Below, piece by piece: positions 18,707 to 27,174 of a stretch of DNA of 45,298 nt. The stretch is from Candidatus Aeolococcus gillhamiae (GTDB lineage Bacteria; Chloroflexota; Dormibacteria; Aeolococcales; Aeolococcaceae), in contig QHBU01000119.1 in assembly GCA_003244045.1 (NCBI GenBank), positions 1,726-47,023 of the forward strand, given 5' to 3'. The notes below the pieces were generated by a model that worked only from the letters and a program-made list of their open reading frames with translations, ran no database searches and was not told the DNA's origin. Position 1 is the stretch's first letter. Each line of letters opens with the position of its first letter. A program made the position numbers and the translations under genes.

Positions 18707-19881
18707 GCAGCGTGATCAATCGGCGACCCACCGTTCCTGTCAACGTCGGCGGCGTTGTCGTCGGCGGCGCTGCACCCATCCCGGTGCAGACCATGACCAA
18801 GACGCAGACCGAGGACGTCGCGGCCACTCTTGCGCAGATCGAGCGCGCCGCCAAGGCGGGAGCCGACATCATCCGCGTGACGTGCGACACCCCCGAGGCG
18901 GGGGTGGCCATGCGCGAGATCGTCAAGGGCTCGCCGATCCCGGTGATCGCCGATGTCCATTACGACGCGCCGCTGGCGCTGCGCGCGCTCGAGGCGGGCA
19001 TCGCCTGCCTGCGGCTCAACCCCGGCAACATCACCGACCCGACCAAGGTTCGCGACATCGCCAGGGAGGCCGCGGCACGCGACGTACCCATCCGGATCGG
19101 GGTCAACAGCGGCAGCATCCCGCAGCGCAAGGACCTCGCCCGAGGCCGCGGGGCCACCATCGACGAAACCGCCGAGCACATGGTCGAGGCAGCCCTCGGC
19201 CACATCCGCATCCTCGAGGAGCTGGACTTCCGCAACATCAAGGTGTCGCTCAAGGCGAGTGACGTGCTCACCAACATCGCCGTCAACAGGAAGTTCGCCG
19301 CGCTCGGCAACCGCTACCCGCTGCACCTCGGCCTCACCGAGGCAGGCCCCATCGAGTCCGGCAGCGTCAAGAGCGCCATGGGTATCGGAATCCTTCTCGC
19401 GGAAGGCATCGGCGACACCATCCGCGTCTCGCTGGTGGGCGAGCCCGAGGACGAGGTGCGCGTCGGCCGCCAGATCCTCCAGAACCTCAGCGAGAAGGGC
19501 AGCGGCCCCAACCTCATCGCCTGCCCCACGTGCGGGCGGCTCGAGATCGACATGTTCCCGATGGTGGCGCGCGTCGAGGAGGCGCTCCGCGAGGTGCGCC
19601 GCACCATCAACGTGTCGGTGATGGGATGCGTCGTCAACGGACCCGGCGAGGGGATGCACGCGGACATAGGCATCGCCGGTGGTCGCCAGAAGGGCATCCT
19701 CTATCGCGGCGGCAAGGTCATCGCCTCGCTCCCCCAGGAGCAGCTGATCGAGGCGCTCATCGTCGAGCTGAAGGCGATCGCGGCCGAGGACGCGCGGCTC
19801 ATCGCTGCCGGCGAGCCGCTGCCCACCGGGCTGGGCGACGCGGACGCCACGATGCAGCCGCTCCCGATGTCCACCGTCTAG
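18703..19881 (+). CDS. ispG: (E)-4-hydroxy-3-methylbut-2-enyl diphosphate synthase IspG (GcpE)
   Basis: IspG catalyses the penultimate step of the non-mevalonate pathway using a [4Fe-4S] cluster. The TIM barrel starts with VGGAAPIPVQTMTKTQT and contains LNPGNI, RIGVNSGS and HLGLTEAG. The cluster ligands are in the expected places: C274 and C277 (CPTCGR), C309 and E316 (MGCVVNGPGE). At 392 aa it is slightly longer than the E. coli protein. The ATG at 18703 overlaps the rseP stop, completing the cdsA-dxr-rseP-ispG block. Confidence 0.97.
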   Translation: MSSVINRRPTVPVNVGGVVVGGAAPIPVQTMTKTQTEDVAATLAQIERAAKAGADIIRVTCDTPEAGVAMREIVKGSPIPVIADVHYDAPLALRALEAGIACLRLNPGNITDPTKVRDIAREAAARDVPIRIGVNSGSIPQRKDLARGRGATIDETAEHMVEAALGHIRILEELDFRNIKVSLKASDVLTNIAVNRKFAALGNRYPLHLGLTEAGPIESGSVKSAMGIGILLAEGIGDTIRVSLVGEPEDEVRVGRQILQNLSEKGSGPNLIACPTCGRLEIDMFPMVARVEEALREVRRTINVSVMGCVVNGPGEGMHADIGIAGGRQKGILYRGGKVIASLPQEQLIEALIVELKAIAAEDARLIAAGEPLPTGLGDADATMQPLPMSTV

Positions 19882-19929
19882 GACCACGACCACCCTTTCG
19901 GGGGATAGGCAACCGCGGTGGGCATGGTC

Positions 19930-19935
19930 TATAAG
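19930..19935 (+). promoter_or_regulatory. -10 element of the osmoprotectant transporter operon
   Basis: TATAAG (followed by AT) lies 72 bases before the first permease gene in a 126-base gap, the best AT-rich hexamer there. The expected leader contains an inverted repeat, CGCGGG 19945-19950 with CCCGCG 19963-19968, which could influence expression. No clear -35 is seen. Confidence 0.55.
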
Positions 19936-20007
19936 ATGTGACTTCGCGGGCGCAGGCGGGTTCCCGCGGGTCTCAGGACTTAACCGCCACAGCGAGGGCG
20001 ACTCTCA

Positions 20008-20658
20008 ATGAGCACCCTTCGCTACATATCCGACAATTGGGACACGCTCGGGCCCCAGGTCGCCACCCACCTACGGATCGTGGCCATCTGCGTGGCGGTG
20101 GCCGCAGTGCTCGGACTGCTGCTCGGCATCGCGTCAGCACGCTCGCCCCGAGTCGCGGTGCTCACGCTGGCCGTCACCGGCACCATCCTGACCATCCCCA
20201 GCTTCGCGCTGTTCGGACTGCTGTCGATCTGGCTGGGCCTGGGCAACCCGCCGGTGATCGTGGGGCTGATCCTCTATGCGCTGCTGCCCATCGTGCGCAA
20301 CACCCGGGTCGGCATCCTCGCCGTCGCCCCGGCAGTGACCGAGGCGGCGCGGGGCATGGGCATGAACCGGCTGCAGGTCCTTACCCGGGTCGAGCTGCCC
20401 CTGGCCGTGCCTGTGATTCTCGGCGGCCTGCGCCAGAGCACGGTGATGATCGTCGCCATCGCCACCGTCGGGGCCGCCGTTGGCGCCAACGATCTCGGCC
20501 AGCCGATCTTCGCCGCCGTCTCGCGCGACACGGGAACCCTCGAGCAGGTGCTCGCCGGCGTGATCCCAGTCGCCCTGATCGGCATCCTCGCCGACACCGT
20601 GCTTGCCGGCCTGCAGCGGGGTTTGTCGCGGGGTCGCGTCACGGTGGCGGCGACGTGA
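20008..20658 (+). CDS. Osmoprotectant ABC transporter permease (OpuC/ProU type), first copy
   Basis: This is a membrane subunit of a betaine/choline-type osmoprotectant importer. The 216 aa contain five to six hydrophobic helices. The cytoplasmic EAA loop that docks to the ATPase reads EAARGMGMNRLQVLTRVELPL, seen here as EAARGMGMNR then VELPLAVPVILGGLR. ATIGxxxGANDLG-like sequence (VGAAVGANDLGQPIF) is typical of OpuCB/OpuCD and YehW/YehY. The ATG at 20008 has a weak GAGGG upstream. It overlaps the ATPase gene by four bases. Substrate specificity cannot be read from the permease. Confidence 0.92.
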   Translation: MSTLRYISDNWDTLGPQVATHLRIVAICVAVAAVLGLLLGIASARSPRVAVLTLAVTGTILTIPSFALFGLLSIWLGLGNPPVIVGLILYALLPIVRNTRVGILAVAPAVTEAARGMGMNRLQVLTRVELPLAVPVILGGLRQSTVMIVAIATVGAAVGANDLGQPIFAAVSRDTGTLEQVLAGVIPVALIGILADTVLAGLQRGLSRGRVTVAAT

Positions 20659-21593
20659 TCACCTTCGACCGCGTCACCAAGCGCTACGGCGACTCCGATG
20701 CCGTGCAGGAGCTCACGCTGGAGATCCCGTCCGGCGAGATCGTCATCTTCGTCGGCCCGTCGGGGTGTGGCAAGACGACGTCGCTGAAGATGATCAACCG
20801 GCTCATCGAGGCGTCGTCCGGCTCCATCAGCATCGATGGCACCGACACCGCCACCGTCGACGTCAACGAGCTGCGCCGCTCGATCGGCTACGTCATCCAG
20901 CAGATCGGCCTCTTCCCCCATTACACGGTCGCGGAGAACGTGGCCACGGTTCCCCGCCTCGCCGGGTGGGACAAGCCCAGGATCACCGCGCGCGTCAACG
21001 AGCTGCTCGACCTCGTCGACCTGCCCGCGGCGCAGTACGCCAAGCGGATGCCGGCCGAGCTCAGTGGTGGAGAGCGTCAACGTGTCGGCGTGGCCCGGGC
21101 GCTGGCCATCGACCCGAACATCCTGCTGATGGACGAGCCCTTCGGCGCCATCGACCCGATCGCGCGTGAGCGATTGCAGAACGAGCTGCTCCGCCTCCAG
21201 CAGGTGGTGCGCAAGACCATCGTCTTCGTCACCCACGACATCGACGAAGCCATCCGGCTCGGGGATCGTGTCGCGCTGTTCTCGCAGGGAGGACATCTGC
21301 AGCAGTACGCGACCCCGGCGGAGATCCTGGCCCACCCGGCGAACGAGTTCGTGGTGGACTTCCTCGGTGACGGCCGCATGGTGCGCCGTCTCTCACTGAT
21401 CAAGGTCCGCGACGTGCCGCTCGCTCCGCCCAACGGAAGCCAGGCGCCTGTCGAGACAGTGGAGGCCGGGGCCACCCTGCGGGATGCGCTCGACGCTGTG
21501 TTGCGAGCGCACGACGGCCGGGTCCAGGTGGTGGACGACGGCAGAGTTCTCGGCATCGTGGACGCCGACGTCATCCGGCGGGCATCGCAGTGA
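20655..21593 (+). CDS. Osmoprotectant ABC transporter ATP-binding protein with C-terminal CBS domain
   Basis: This is the energising subunit of the importer (OpuCA/ProV type). Walker A is GPSGCGKTT (34-42), the ABC signature LSGGERQRVG starts at 136, and Walker B is ILLMDEPFGAIDP with D160 and E161. The switch His lies in VFVTHDIDEAI. After the nucleotide-binding domain, residues from about 250 to 312 look like a single CBS unit (VQVVDDGRVLGIVDADVIRR). In OpuA-type ATPases such domains sense ionic strength or cyclic dinucleotides. The start GTG 20655 sits in the permease stop; the frame is open further upstream but is only the shadow of the permease. Confidence 0.94.
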   Translation: MITFDRVTKRYGDSDAVQELTLEIPSGEIVIFVGPSGCGKTTSLKMINRLIEASSGSISIDGTDTATVDVNELRRSIGYVIQQIGLFPHYTVAENVATVPRLAGWDKPRITARVNELLDLVDLPAAQYAKRMPAELSGGERQRVGVARALAIDPNILLMDEPFGAIDPIARERLQNELLRLQQVVRKTIVFVTHDIDEAIRLGDRVALFSQGGHLQQYATPAEILAHPANEFVVDFLGDGRMVRRLSLIKVRDVPLAPPNGSQAPVETVEAGATLRDALDAVLRAHDGRVQVVDDGRVLGIVDADVIRRASQ

Positions 21594-22351
21594 GCACTGT
21601 CGTGGCCACGCCTGCGCAGCACCGCCTCAACCTCGCGCGCGCGCGTATCTTCACGATTCCGATCGCGGTCGCGGTCGGGCTGGCCATCTCGTTTGCCGTG
21701 TACCAGACGATCAGCGGCTACCGGTACGACGACCAGGTGCTCAACCAGGACTTCCTGACCACGCGGCTGGTCGAGCACGTGTACCTGTCCGGGGTCTCGT
21801 TCGGGATCGTGGCGGCCGTCGTCGTGCCGGTCGGGATTCTCATCGCCACCGCGGGACGCGCCGTGCGCGTGCCGGTGTTCCTTCTCGCCAACCTGGGACA
21901 GGCCGTGCCCGGCATCGGCATCCTGGTACTGCTCTACGCACTTCTCGGGCTCGGTACCGAGCCGACCATCATCGCGCTGATCGCGTACGGTGCGTTGCCC
22001 GTCTTGCGCAACACGGTTGCCGGCATCCAGGGAGTCGACCCGGCAGCGGTGGAAGCGGCACGCGGCATGGGAATGACGCGCTGGCAGGCGATGTACCGCG
22101 TCCAACTGCCGCTCGCCTCGCCACTCATTTTCGCCGGGTTGCGCACGTCTCTCGTGCTGATCATCGGTACCGCTACACTCGGCAACTTCATTGGAGGAGG
22201 GGGACTCGGTGACGTGATTGCGTCCGGCATCAACATCTCCAACCGCATCATCTTCGTGGGGGCTGTCATGGTGGCGACCCTCGCGCTACTCGCCGATTGG
22301 GCGCTTTCATTGGTGGAGCGTATTGCTGTTCCGCGACACGTCAGAGGGTAA
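21590..22351 (+). CDS. Osmoprotectant ABC transporter permease, second copy
   Basis: This is the second, related membrane subunit (253 aa) of the same importer, so the channel is likely a heterodimer. It starts with a cytoplasmic segment, a membrane helix near residues 22-40 and an external loop (YDDQVLNQDFLTTRLVEHVY). Four more helices follow, with the EAA loop EAARGMGMTRWQAMYRVQLP and the family motif GTATLGNFIGGGGLGDVI. The GTG at 21590 overlaps the ATPase stop. The order is permease-ATPase-permease-binding protein. Confidence 0.92.
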   Translation: MSTVVATPAQHRLNLARARIFTIPIAVAVGLAISFAVYQTISGYRYDDQVLNQDFLTTRLVEHVYLSGVSFGIVAAVVVPVGILIATAGRAVRVPVFLLANLGQAVPGIGILVLLYALLGLGTEPTIIALIAYGALPVLRNTVAGIQGVDPAAVEAARGMGMTRWQAMYRVQLPLASPLIFAGLRTSLVLIIGTATLGNFIGGGGLGDVIASGINISNRIIFVGAVMVATLALLADWALSLVERIAVPRHVRG

Positions 22352-22366
22352 GGAGGACTGACCGCT

Positions 22367-23380
22367 ATGAAGCGAAACGCCATCGCCGCGCTGCTCGTCG
22401 TCGTGCCGGGGGCACTGGTGTCGTGCGGTAGCAGCAACAACACCACGACCACGGGCGGGGCAGGGAGCGGTCCGAGCGCGTCCTCGATCAAGGTCTGCAT
22501 CCTCTCCGAGTTCCGCACCCGCCCTGACGGTCTCCCCGGCCTCAAGGCAACCTACAGCTCCGCGTATGGCAAGCCGACCTACGCGGACGTCGGCAGCACC
22601 GCCGAGAAGAGCATCGCCAACGGGCAGTGCAACGTCGGCGAGGTGTTCACCACCGACTCCGCGATCCAGGCCAACAACCTCTACGTCCTCAAGGACGACA
22701 AGAACCTCTTCCCGCCCGACAACGCCGGGTTGGTGGTGCGCGCCAGCGTGCTGACGGCGCATCCGGCCATCGCCAACCTGATGGCGCCGGTGGCGGCCAA
22801 GCTGGACATCGCGACGATGGTCTCCCTCAACAGCATGGTCGAGGTGCAGAGCCAGAAGGTCGCTGACGTGGCCAAGGCGTGGTTGACCTCGAACGGGTTC
22901 CTGGCTTCCAGCTACGCCGGCGGTGGCGGCACCAATGGCAGTGGCAGCGGCTGCGCGACGGCCTCCGGCGCCGATGGCGGTGGAGCCCACGTCACCGTCG
23001 GAGTCAAGGGTTTTGCCGAGGAGCAGCTGCTCGGTGCCATGACCAAGCTGGTCCTCGAAGCGCACAACTTCACCGTGGATGACACCTTCCAGGCTAAGGA
23101 CAAGGCGCTCGGTCAGGCGCTTAGCGCCGGCACGGTCGACATGATCTGGCAGTACACCGGCACCGAGCTCACCGACTACCTCAGCCTGACCACGGGGGCG
23201 TTCCCGACCGCGCTCGACGCGGCCTTCAACTTCGTCGCCCAGAAGGACGCGGCCAACGGACTGTGCTGGACGTCGGAGACCAAGTTCACCGACACCAACG
23301 GTCTCGCTATCAAGGCCTCTGACCGCGCCACGTACGGCGACACCCTGACGGCGTTCGGAGCCTACCTGGGGTCGCACTAG
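22367..23380 (+). CDS. Osmoprotectant-binding lipoprotein (OpuC/ProX type) with halves in swapped order
   Basis: This is the extracytoplasmic ligand receptor of the importer. The signal peptide ends in the lipobox LVSC with Cys20 as lipid anchor, followed by a Ser/Thr/Gly spacer. Residues 40-179 resemble the C-terminal half of OpuCC-type proteins (VLKDDKNLFPPDNAGLVV, then a VAKAWLTSNGF end). A Gly-rich linker spans 180-207. Residues 208-337 resemble the N-terminal half (VTVGVKGFAEEQLLGAM, then MIWQYTGTELTDYL). In canonical family members these come in the opposite order, so the domain appears circularly permuted. The ATG at 22367 follows AGGAGG at 22351-22356. Ligand is unproven. Confidence 0.9.
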   Translation: MKRNAIAALLVVVPGALVSCGSSNNTTTTGGAGSGPSASSIKVCILSEFRTRPDGLPGLKATYSSAYGKPTYADVGSTAEKSIANGQCNVGEVFTTDSAIQANNLYVLKDDKNLFPPDNAGLVVRASVLTAHPAIANLMAPVAAKLDIATMVSLNSMVEVQSQKVADVAKAWLTSNGFLASSYAGGGGTNGSGSGCATASGADGGGAHVTVGVKGFAEEQLLGAMTKLVLEAHNFTVDDTFQAKDKALGQALSAGTVDMIWQYTGTELTDYLSLTTGAFPTALDAAFNFVAQKDAANGLCWTSETKFTDTNGLAIKASDRATYGDTLTAFGAYLGSH

Positions 23381-23395
23381 TCCCCACGGCGCAGC

Positions 23396-23433
23396 AGCCG
23401 GCTCCTCCGCGCAGACCAGCGGGGGAGCCGGTT
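23396..23433 (+). terminator. Strong GC hairpin after the transporter operon
   Basis: Bases 23398-23410 pair with 23419-23431 over thirteen positions (one G-T) around an eight-base loop, and the stem can extend by two further pairs. It begins 15 bases after the binding-protein stop and ends just before the proS promoter. There is no T-tract, so if it terminates transcription it does so as a bare hairpin, which is common in GC-rich genomes. Confidence 0.6.
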
Positions 23434-23446
23434 GCGAAGCCGACCC

Positions 23447-23460
23447 TATACTCGGCCGCC
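23447..23460 (+). promoter_or_regulatory. Leaderless promoter of proS
   Basis: TATACT (23447-23452) is followed after eight bases by the proS ATG at 23461. No Shine-Dalgarno lies in between, and no -35 hexamer is evident at the usual distance. Transcription is expected to begin at or within a base or two of the ATG. Confidence 0.6.
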
Positions 23461-24915
23461 ATGGCCAGAGAGCACAGCCCCAAGCAGATCGCGTCCAAGA
23501 GCGAGGACTTCGACCGCTGGTACGTCGACGTCGTGCGCCGCGCCGAGCTGGCCGACTACACGCCGGTGCGCGGCTGCATGGTGATCCGCCCCTACGGCTT
23601 CGCGCTGTGGGAGCGCACCCGCGATGCGCTCGACGGCATGATCAAGCGGACCGGCCACGAGAACATGTACTTCCCGCTCTTCATCCCGGAGAGCTACCTC
23701 GCCAAGGAGGCGGAGCACGTCGAGGGCTTCGCTCCCGAGGTGGCCTGGGTCACCCACGGCGGCGACAAGGAGCTCGAGGAGCGCCTGGCGATCCGTCCCA
23801 CCAGCGAAACCATCATCTGCTCGATGTACGCGGACTGGATCCACTCCTGGCGCGACCTCCCCGTGCTGATCAACCAGTGGGTGAACGTCTGCCGCTGGGA
23901 GAAGCGGACGCGGCTGTTCCTGCGCACCACGGAGTTCCTCTGGCAGGAGGGCCACACCTTCCACGCCACCGACGAGGAGGCGGCGGCTGAGGTGGACACC
24001 ATGCTGGAGTGCTACCGGGAGCTCGCGGAGGAGTGGCTGGCCATCCCGGTCATCAAGGGGCGCAAGACGGAGTCCGAGAAGTTCGCCGGGGCGCGCTACA
24101 CGCTGAGCATCGAGGCGATGATGTCCGACGGCTGGGCGCTGCAGGCCGGCACCTCGCATCACCTCGCGCAGAATTTCACCACTGCCTACGGGATCAGCTA
24201 CAGCGACAGGGACAACACCCTGCAGCATCCCTTTCAGACGTCGTGGGGCCTGTCGACGAGGATCATCGGCGGCCTGATCATGGCCCACGGCGATGAGGCG
24301 GGCCTGGTCGTTCCGCCCCGCGTAGCGCCCACCCAGGTGGTGGTCGTGCCGATCGCACGCAGCAACGACGAGGAGGCAATGCGGCTCGTCGAGGAGGCGT
24401 GCGCGCAGCTCGAGCGCGAGGCGGGCACCGACGTGCGCATGCGCGTCGACCGGCGCGAGGGCATGCGCCCCGGAGAGAAGTTCGCCCACTGGGAGCTGCG
24501 CGGAATCCCCCTGCGCATCACCGTCGGCGCCAAGGACCTCGCCGACGGCAACGTCACCGTGGTTCGTCGGGTCGACGGTGAGCAGAGCCAGGTGCCGCTG
24601 CAAGGCCTGGGCGCCCGGCTGCAGGGACTGCTCGACGAGGCCCAGCTGGCCACGCGCGCCCGCGCCCAGCGGCTTCTCGACGAGCGCAGTGTCGACGTCG
24701 CATCGATGGACGAGCTGGTGGCGGCGTTCGCGGAGGAGCCGATGTTCGCCAGCGGGCCGTTCTGCAACCGCGCGGAGTGCGAGACGGCCGTCAAGGGCGC
24801 GGTGCACGCGCTGACCGTCCGCATCCTGCGCGCCGACCGAAGCGCCGACGGGGCGCCGTGCCTGGCATGTGGCCGGCCGGCGGACGACGTCGCGCTGATG
24901 GCGCGCGCCTACTGA
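23461..24915 (+). CDS. proS: Prolyl-tRNA synthetase, archaeal/eukaryotic-like type (ProS type 3)
   Basis: This class II synthetase charges tRNA-Pro. It has the short type 3 architecture without the bacterial editing insertion: motif 2 region WEKRTRLFLRTTEFLWQEG, RPTSETIICSMYADWI, motif 3 GGLIMAHGDEAGLVVPP, then the anticodon-binding domain. A C-terminal zinc-binding module carries Cys residues in PFCNRAECET and CLACGRP, and the chain ends in Tyr as in the family. Length is 484 aa. The ATG at 23461 directly follows a leaderless promoter. Type 3 ProRS occurs in a minority of bacteria. Confidence 0.96.
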   Translation: MAREHSPKQIASKSEDFDRWYVDVVRRAELADYTPVRGCMVIRPYGFALWERTRDALDGMIKRTGHENMYFPLFIPESYLAKEAEHVEGFAPEVAWVTHGGDKELEERLAIRPTSETIICSMYADWIHSWRDLPVLINQWVNVCRWEKRTRLFLRTTEFLWQEGHTFHATDEEAAAEVDTMLECYRELAEEWLAIPVIKGRKTESEKFAGARYTLSIEAMMSDGWALQAGTSHHLAQNFTTAYGISYSDRDNTLQHPFQTSWGLSTRIIGGLIMAHGDEAGLVVPPRVAPTQVVVVPIARSNDEEAMRLVEEACAQLEREAGTDVRMRVDRREGMRPGEKFAHWELRGIPLRITVGAKDLADGNVTVVRRVDGEQSQVPLQGLGARLQGLLDEAQLATRARAQRLLDERSVDVASMDELVAAFAEEPMFASGPFCNRAECETAVKGAVHALTVRILRADRSADGAPCLACGRPADDVALMARAY

Positions 24916-24944
24916 TCACGGGAGCCGGACAGGGCGCAGCGGAG

Positions 24945-24983
24945 TTCGAATTTTGCCTGATCGGGGGTAGCATGGTCAGGGAG
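24945..24983 (+). promoter_or_regulatory. Candidate promoter of rel
   Basis: A -10 TAGCAT (24968-24973) lies 17 bases after a weak -35-like TTCGAA (24945-24950). The -10 overlaps an in-frame ATG at 24972, so that ATG could not be in the message; the next ATG at 24984 is ten bases downstream of the -10 and would be nearly leaderless. A SigB-like reading (GTTCGA then GGGTAG, 15-base spacer) is possible but weaker. Confidence 0.5.
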
Positions 24984-27125
24984 ATGGCGATCGACGAACT
25001 CATTTCCAAGGCCTCGTATCTCCGTGAGGAGGAGCGAGAGGTGCTGCGCCGCGCCTACACCCTGGCCGAAGGCGCCCACCAGGGGCAGTCGCGCTTGAGC
25101 GGTGAGCCGTACGTCACCCACCCCGTCGCCGTCGCCGGAATCCTCGCCGACCTCGGCCTCGACAGCGACACACTGGTGGCCGCGCTACTCCACGACACAG
25201 TCGAGGACACCGAGGTGACCCGCGAGCAGCTCAGCGAGCAGTTCGGTGGCCATGTGGCCAAGCTGGTTGACGGAGTCACGAAGCTCGGCAAGATCCACGT
25301 CCACACCCGTGAGCAGGCGCAGGCCGAGAACATCCGCAAGATGCTGGTGGCCATGTCCGAGGACATCCGAGTGGTGCTCATCAAGCTTGGCGACCGCCTC
25401 CACAACATGCGCACCGTCGGCGCTCACAACGAGGAGCGGCGCCTGCGCATCTCCCGCGAGACGCTCGACATCTACGCGCCCCTGGCTCATCGGCTCGGCA
25501 TCTGGCAGATCAAGGGCGAGCTCGAGGACCTTGCCTTTGCGCAGCTCGATCCGGATAACTACCACGCCGTCGCCGCCAAGGTGAGCAAGGCAGCCGAGGA
25601 GCGGGCCAGCTTCATCAAGGACGTCACCGAGATCCTGCAGAGGGAGTTCGAACGCCTCGGCATCGCCGCGGAGATCTCCGGGCGGCCCAAGCACATCTTC
25701 AGCATCCACGACAAGATGGAGCGTACCCACAAGGAGTTCGATGAGATCTACGACCTGATCGCGCTGCGCATCATGGTCGACAGCATCAAGGACTGCTACG
25801 GGGCGCTGGGCACCGTCCATTCGCTCTGGAAGCCGATCCCGGGGCGGTTCAAGGATTACATCGCCATGCCCAAGGGCAACGGCTACCAGTCGCTGCACAC
25901 CACCGTGGTGTCGCACACCGGCGAGCCCATGGAGGTGCAGATCCGCACCCAGGAGATGCACAGCACCGCGGAGTACGGCATCGCCTCCCACTGGCACTAC
26001 AAGGAGGGCGCTCAGAAGACGCGCTTCGACGAGCGCTATGGCTGGCTGCGGCTGCTCATGGACTGGCAGAAGGAGGTGCTCGACGCCGAGGCCTTCGTCG
26101 ACACCGTCAAGGTCGACATCTTCCAGGACGAGGTCTTCGTTTTCACCCCCAAAGGGGACGTTCGGTCGTTGCCGATGGGCAGCACGCCGGTCGACTTCGC
26201 GTACCGCGTCCACACCGACGTCGGCCACCACTGCATCGGCGCCAAGGTGAACAGCCGGATGGTGCCGCTCGACTACAAGCTGGAGAACGGCGACATCGTC
26301 GAGGTGCTCACCACCAAGGGCGCGCATGCGCCGAGCCGCGACTGGCTCAACTTCGTCAAGACCAGCAGCGCCCGCGAGAAGATCCGCAGCTGGTTCAAGA
26401 AGGAGCGCCGCGAGGAGAACGTCCAGAAGGGCCGTGAGCAGCTCGACAAGGAGTTCCGCCGGCTGCGCCAGCAGTCACTGACGTCGCTCAAGGAGGATCG
26501 CCTCCTCGAGCTCGCCGAGGACTTCAAGTTCAACACCATCGACGACTTCCTGGCGGCGGTCGGCTACGGCGATGTCAGCGCGCGCGGTGTGGTGCTGCGC
26601 TACAGCGACAGGGAGTCGCCCGACCAGGCCAGCGAGACCACCGTCCTGGGCATCCCGCTCACCAGCACGGGCCCGAGCACCAACGGTCACGTGCGCGTCC
26701 ACGGCATGAGCGACATGCTCACCACCCTGGCGCAGTGCTGCAAGCCGCTCTCAGGTGATTCCGTCCGCGGCTACATCACCCGCGGCAAGGGCGTGACGGT
26801 GCACCGCGCCGACTGCGTCAACGTCCGCAACGCTGCCGACCCGGACCGCATCGTCGAGGTGGAGTGGGAGCGCGGCAACAACCAGGTGTACCCCGTCAAC
26901 ATCAAGATCGAGGCCTGGGACCGCACCGGTCTGCTCCGCGACATCGCCGCAGTCATCGCCGAGTCCAAGATCAACCTCTCCGGGGCTGACGTGCAGGTCT
27001 ACGACGATCGCACCGCGGTGATCTCGACCATCGTGGAGATCGCCAACCTCACCCAGCTCAGCCGGCTGCTGGAGCGCCTCGAAGCGGTCCGTGATGTTCA
27101 CACCGTGGCGCGCGAGTCCGTCTGA
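24984..27125 (+). CDS. rel: Bifunctional (p)ppGpp synthetase/hydrolase Rel
   Basis: Rel makes and degrades the alarmone (p)ppGpp in response to uncharged tRNA. The hydrolase domain is intact, with H70-D71 and E74-D75 in LLHDTVEDTEV. The synthetase domain has the RFKD motif at 288-291, the RXKD variant associated with bifunctional enzymes rather than RelA-only ones, plus PKGNGYQSLHTTV. TGS (DVFVFTPKGDVRSLPMG) and a C-terminal ACT domain (WDRTGLLRDIAAVI) follow. Length is 713 aa from ATG 24984; ATG 24972 is possible but overlaps the likely -10. It lies among tRNA synthetase genes, a fitting context. Confidence 0.95.
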   Translation: MAIDELISKASYLREEEREVLRRAYTLAEGAHQGQSRLSGEPYVTHPVAVAGILADLGLDSDTLVAALLHDTVEDTEVTREQLSEQFGGHVAKLVDGVTKLGKIHVHTREQAQAENIRKMLVAMSEDIRVVLIKLGDRLHNMRTVGAHNEERRLRISRETLDIYAPLAHRLGIWQIKGELEDLAFAQLDPDNYHAVAAKVSKAAEERASFIKDVTEILQREFERLGIAAEISGRPKHIFSIHDKMERTHKEFDEIYDLIALRIMVDSIKDCYGALGTVHSLWKPIPGRFKDYIAMPKGNGYQSLHTTVVSHTGEPMEVQIRTQEMHSTAEYGIASHWHYKEGAQKTRFDERYGWLRLLMDWQKEVLDAEAFVDTVKVDIFQDEVFVFTPKGDVRSLPMGSTPVDFAYRVHTDVGHHCIGAKVNSRMVPLDYKLENGDIVEVLTTKGAHAPSRDWLNFVKTSSAREKIRSWFKKERREENVQKGREQLDKEFRRLRQQSLTSLKEDRLLELAEDFKFNTIDDFLAAVGYGDVSARGVVLRYSDRESPDQASETTVLGIPLTSTGPSTNGHVRVHGMSDMLTTLAQCCKPLSGDSVRGYITRGKGVTVHRADCVNVRNAADPDRIVEVEWERGNNQVYPVNIKIEAWDRTGLLRDIAAVIAESKINLSGADVQVYDDRTAVISTIVEIANLTQLSRLLERLEAVRDVHTVARESV

Positions 27126-27159
27126 GTCGGGAGCGGGGTGGCAGGCGTAGGCCCGCCGG

Positions 27160-27174
27160 TACACTCGGGCGGCC
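27160..27174 (+). promoter_or_regulatory. Leaderless promoter of hisS
   Basis: TACACT (27160-27165) precedes the hisS ATG (27175) by nine bases in the 49-base gap after rel. There is no Shine-Dalgarno and no evident -35. The arrangement matches that of proS and aroC. Confidence 0.5.

Noticed and set aside
19938-20654. Apparent N-terminal extension of the transporter ATPase by 239 codons
   Set aside because: It lies over the permease gene in another frame; ABC ATPase similarity starts at GTG 20655.
22328-22351. Possible second SigB-type promoter (GTTCCG then GGGTAA, 12-base spacer) before the osmoprotectant-binding protein
   Set aside because: The -35 deviates from GTTT, the spacer is at the short limit, and the -10 overlaps the end of the permease gene and the ribosome binding site; too weak to list as a feature.
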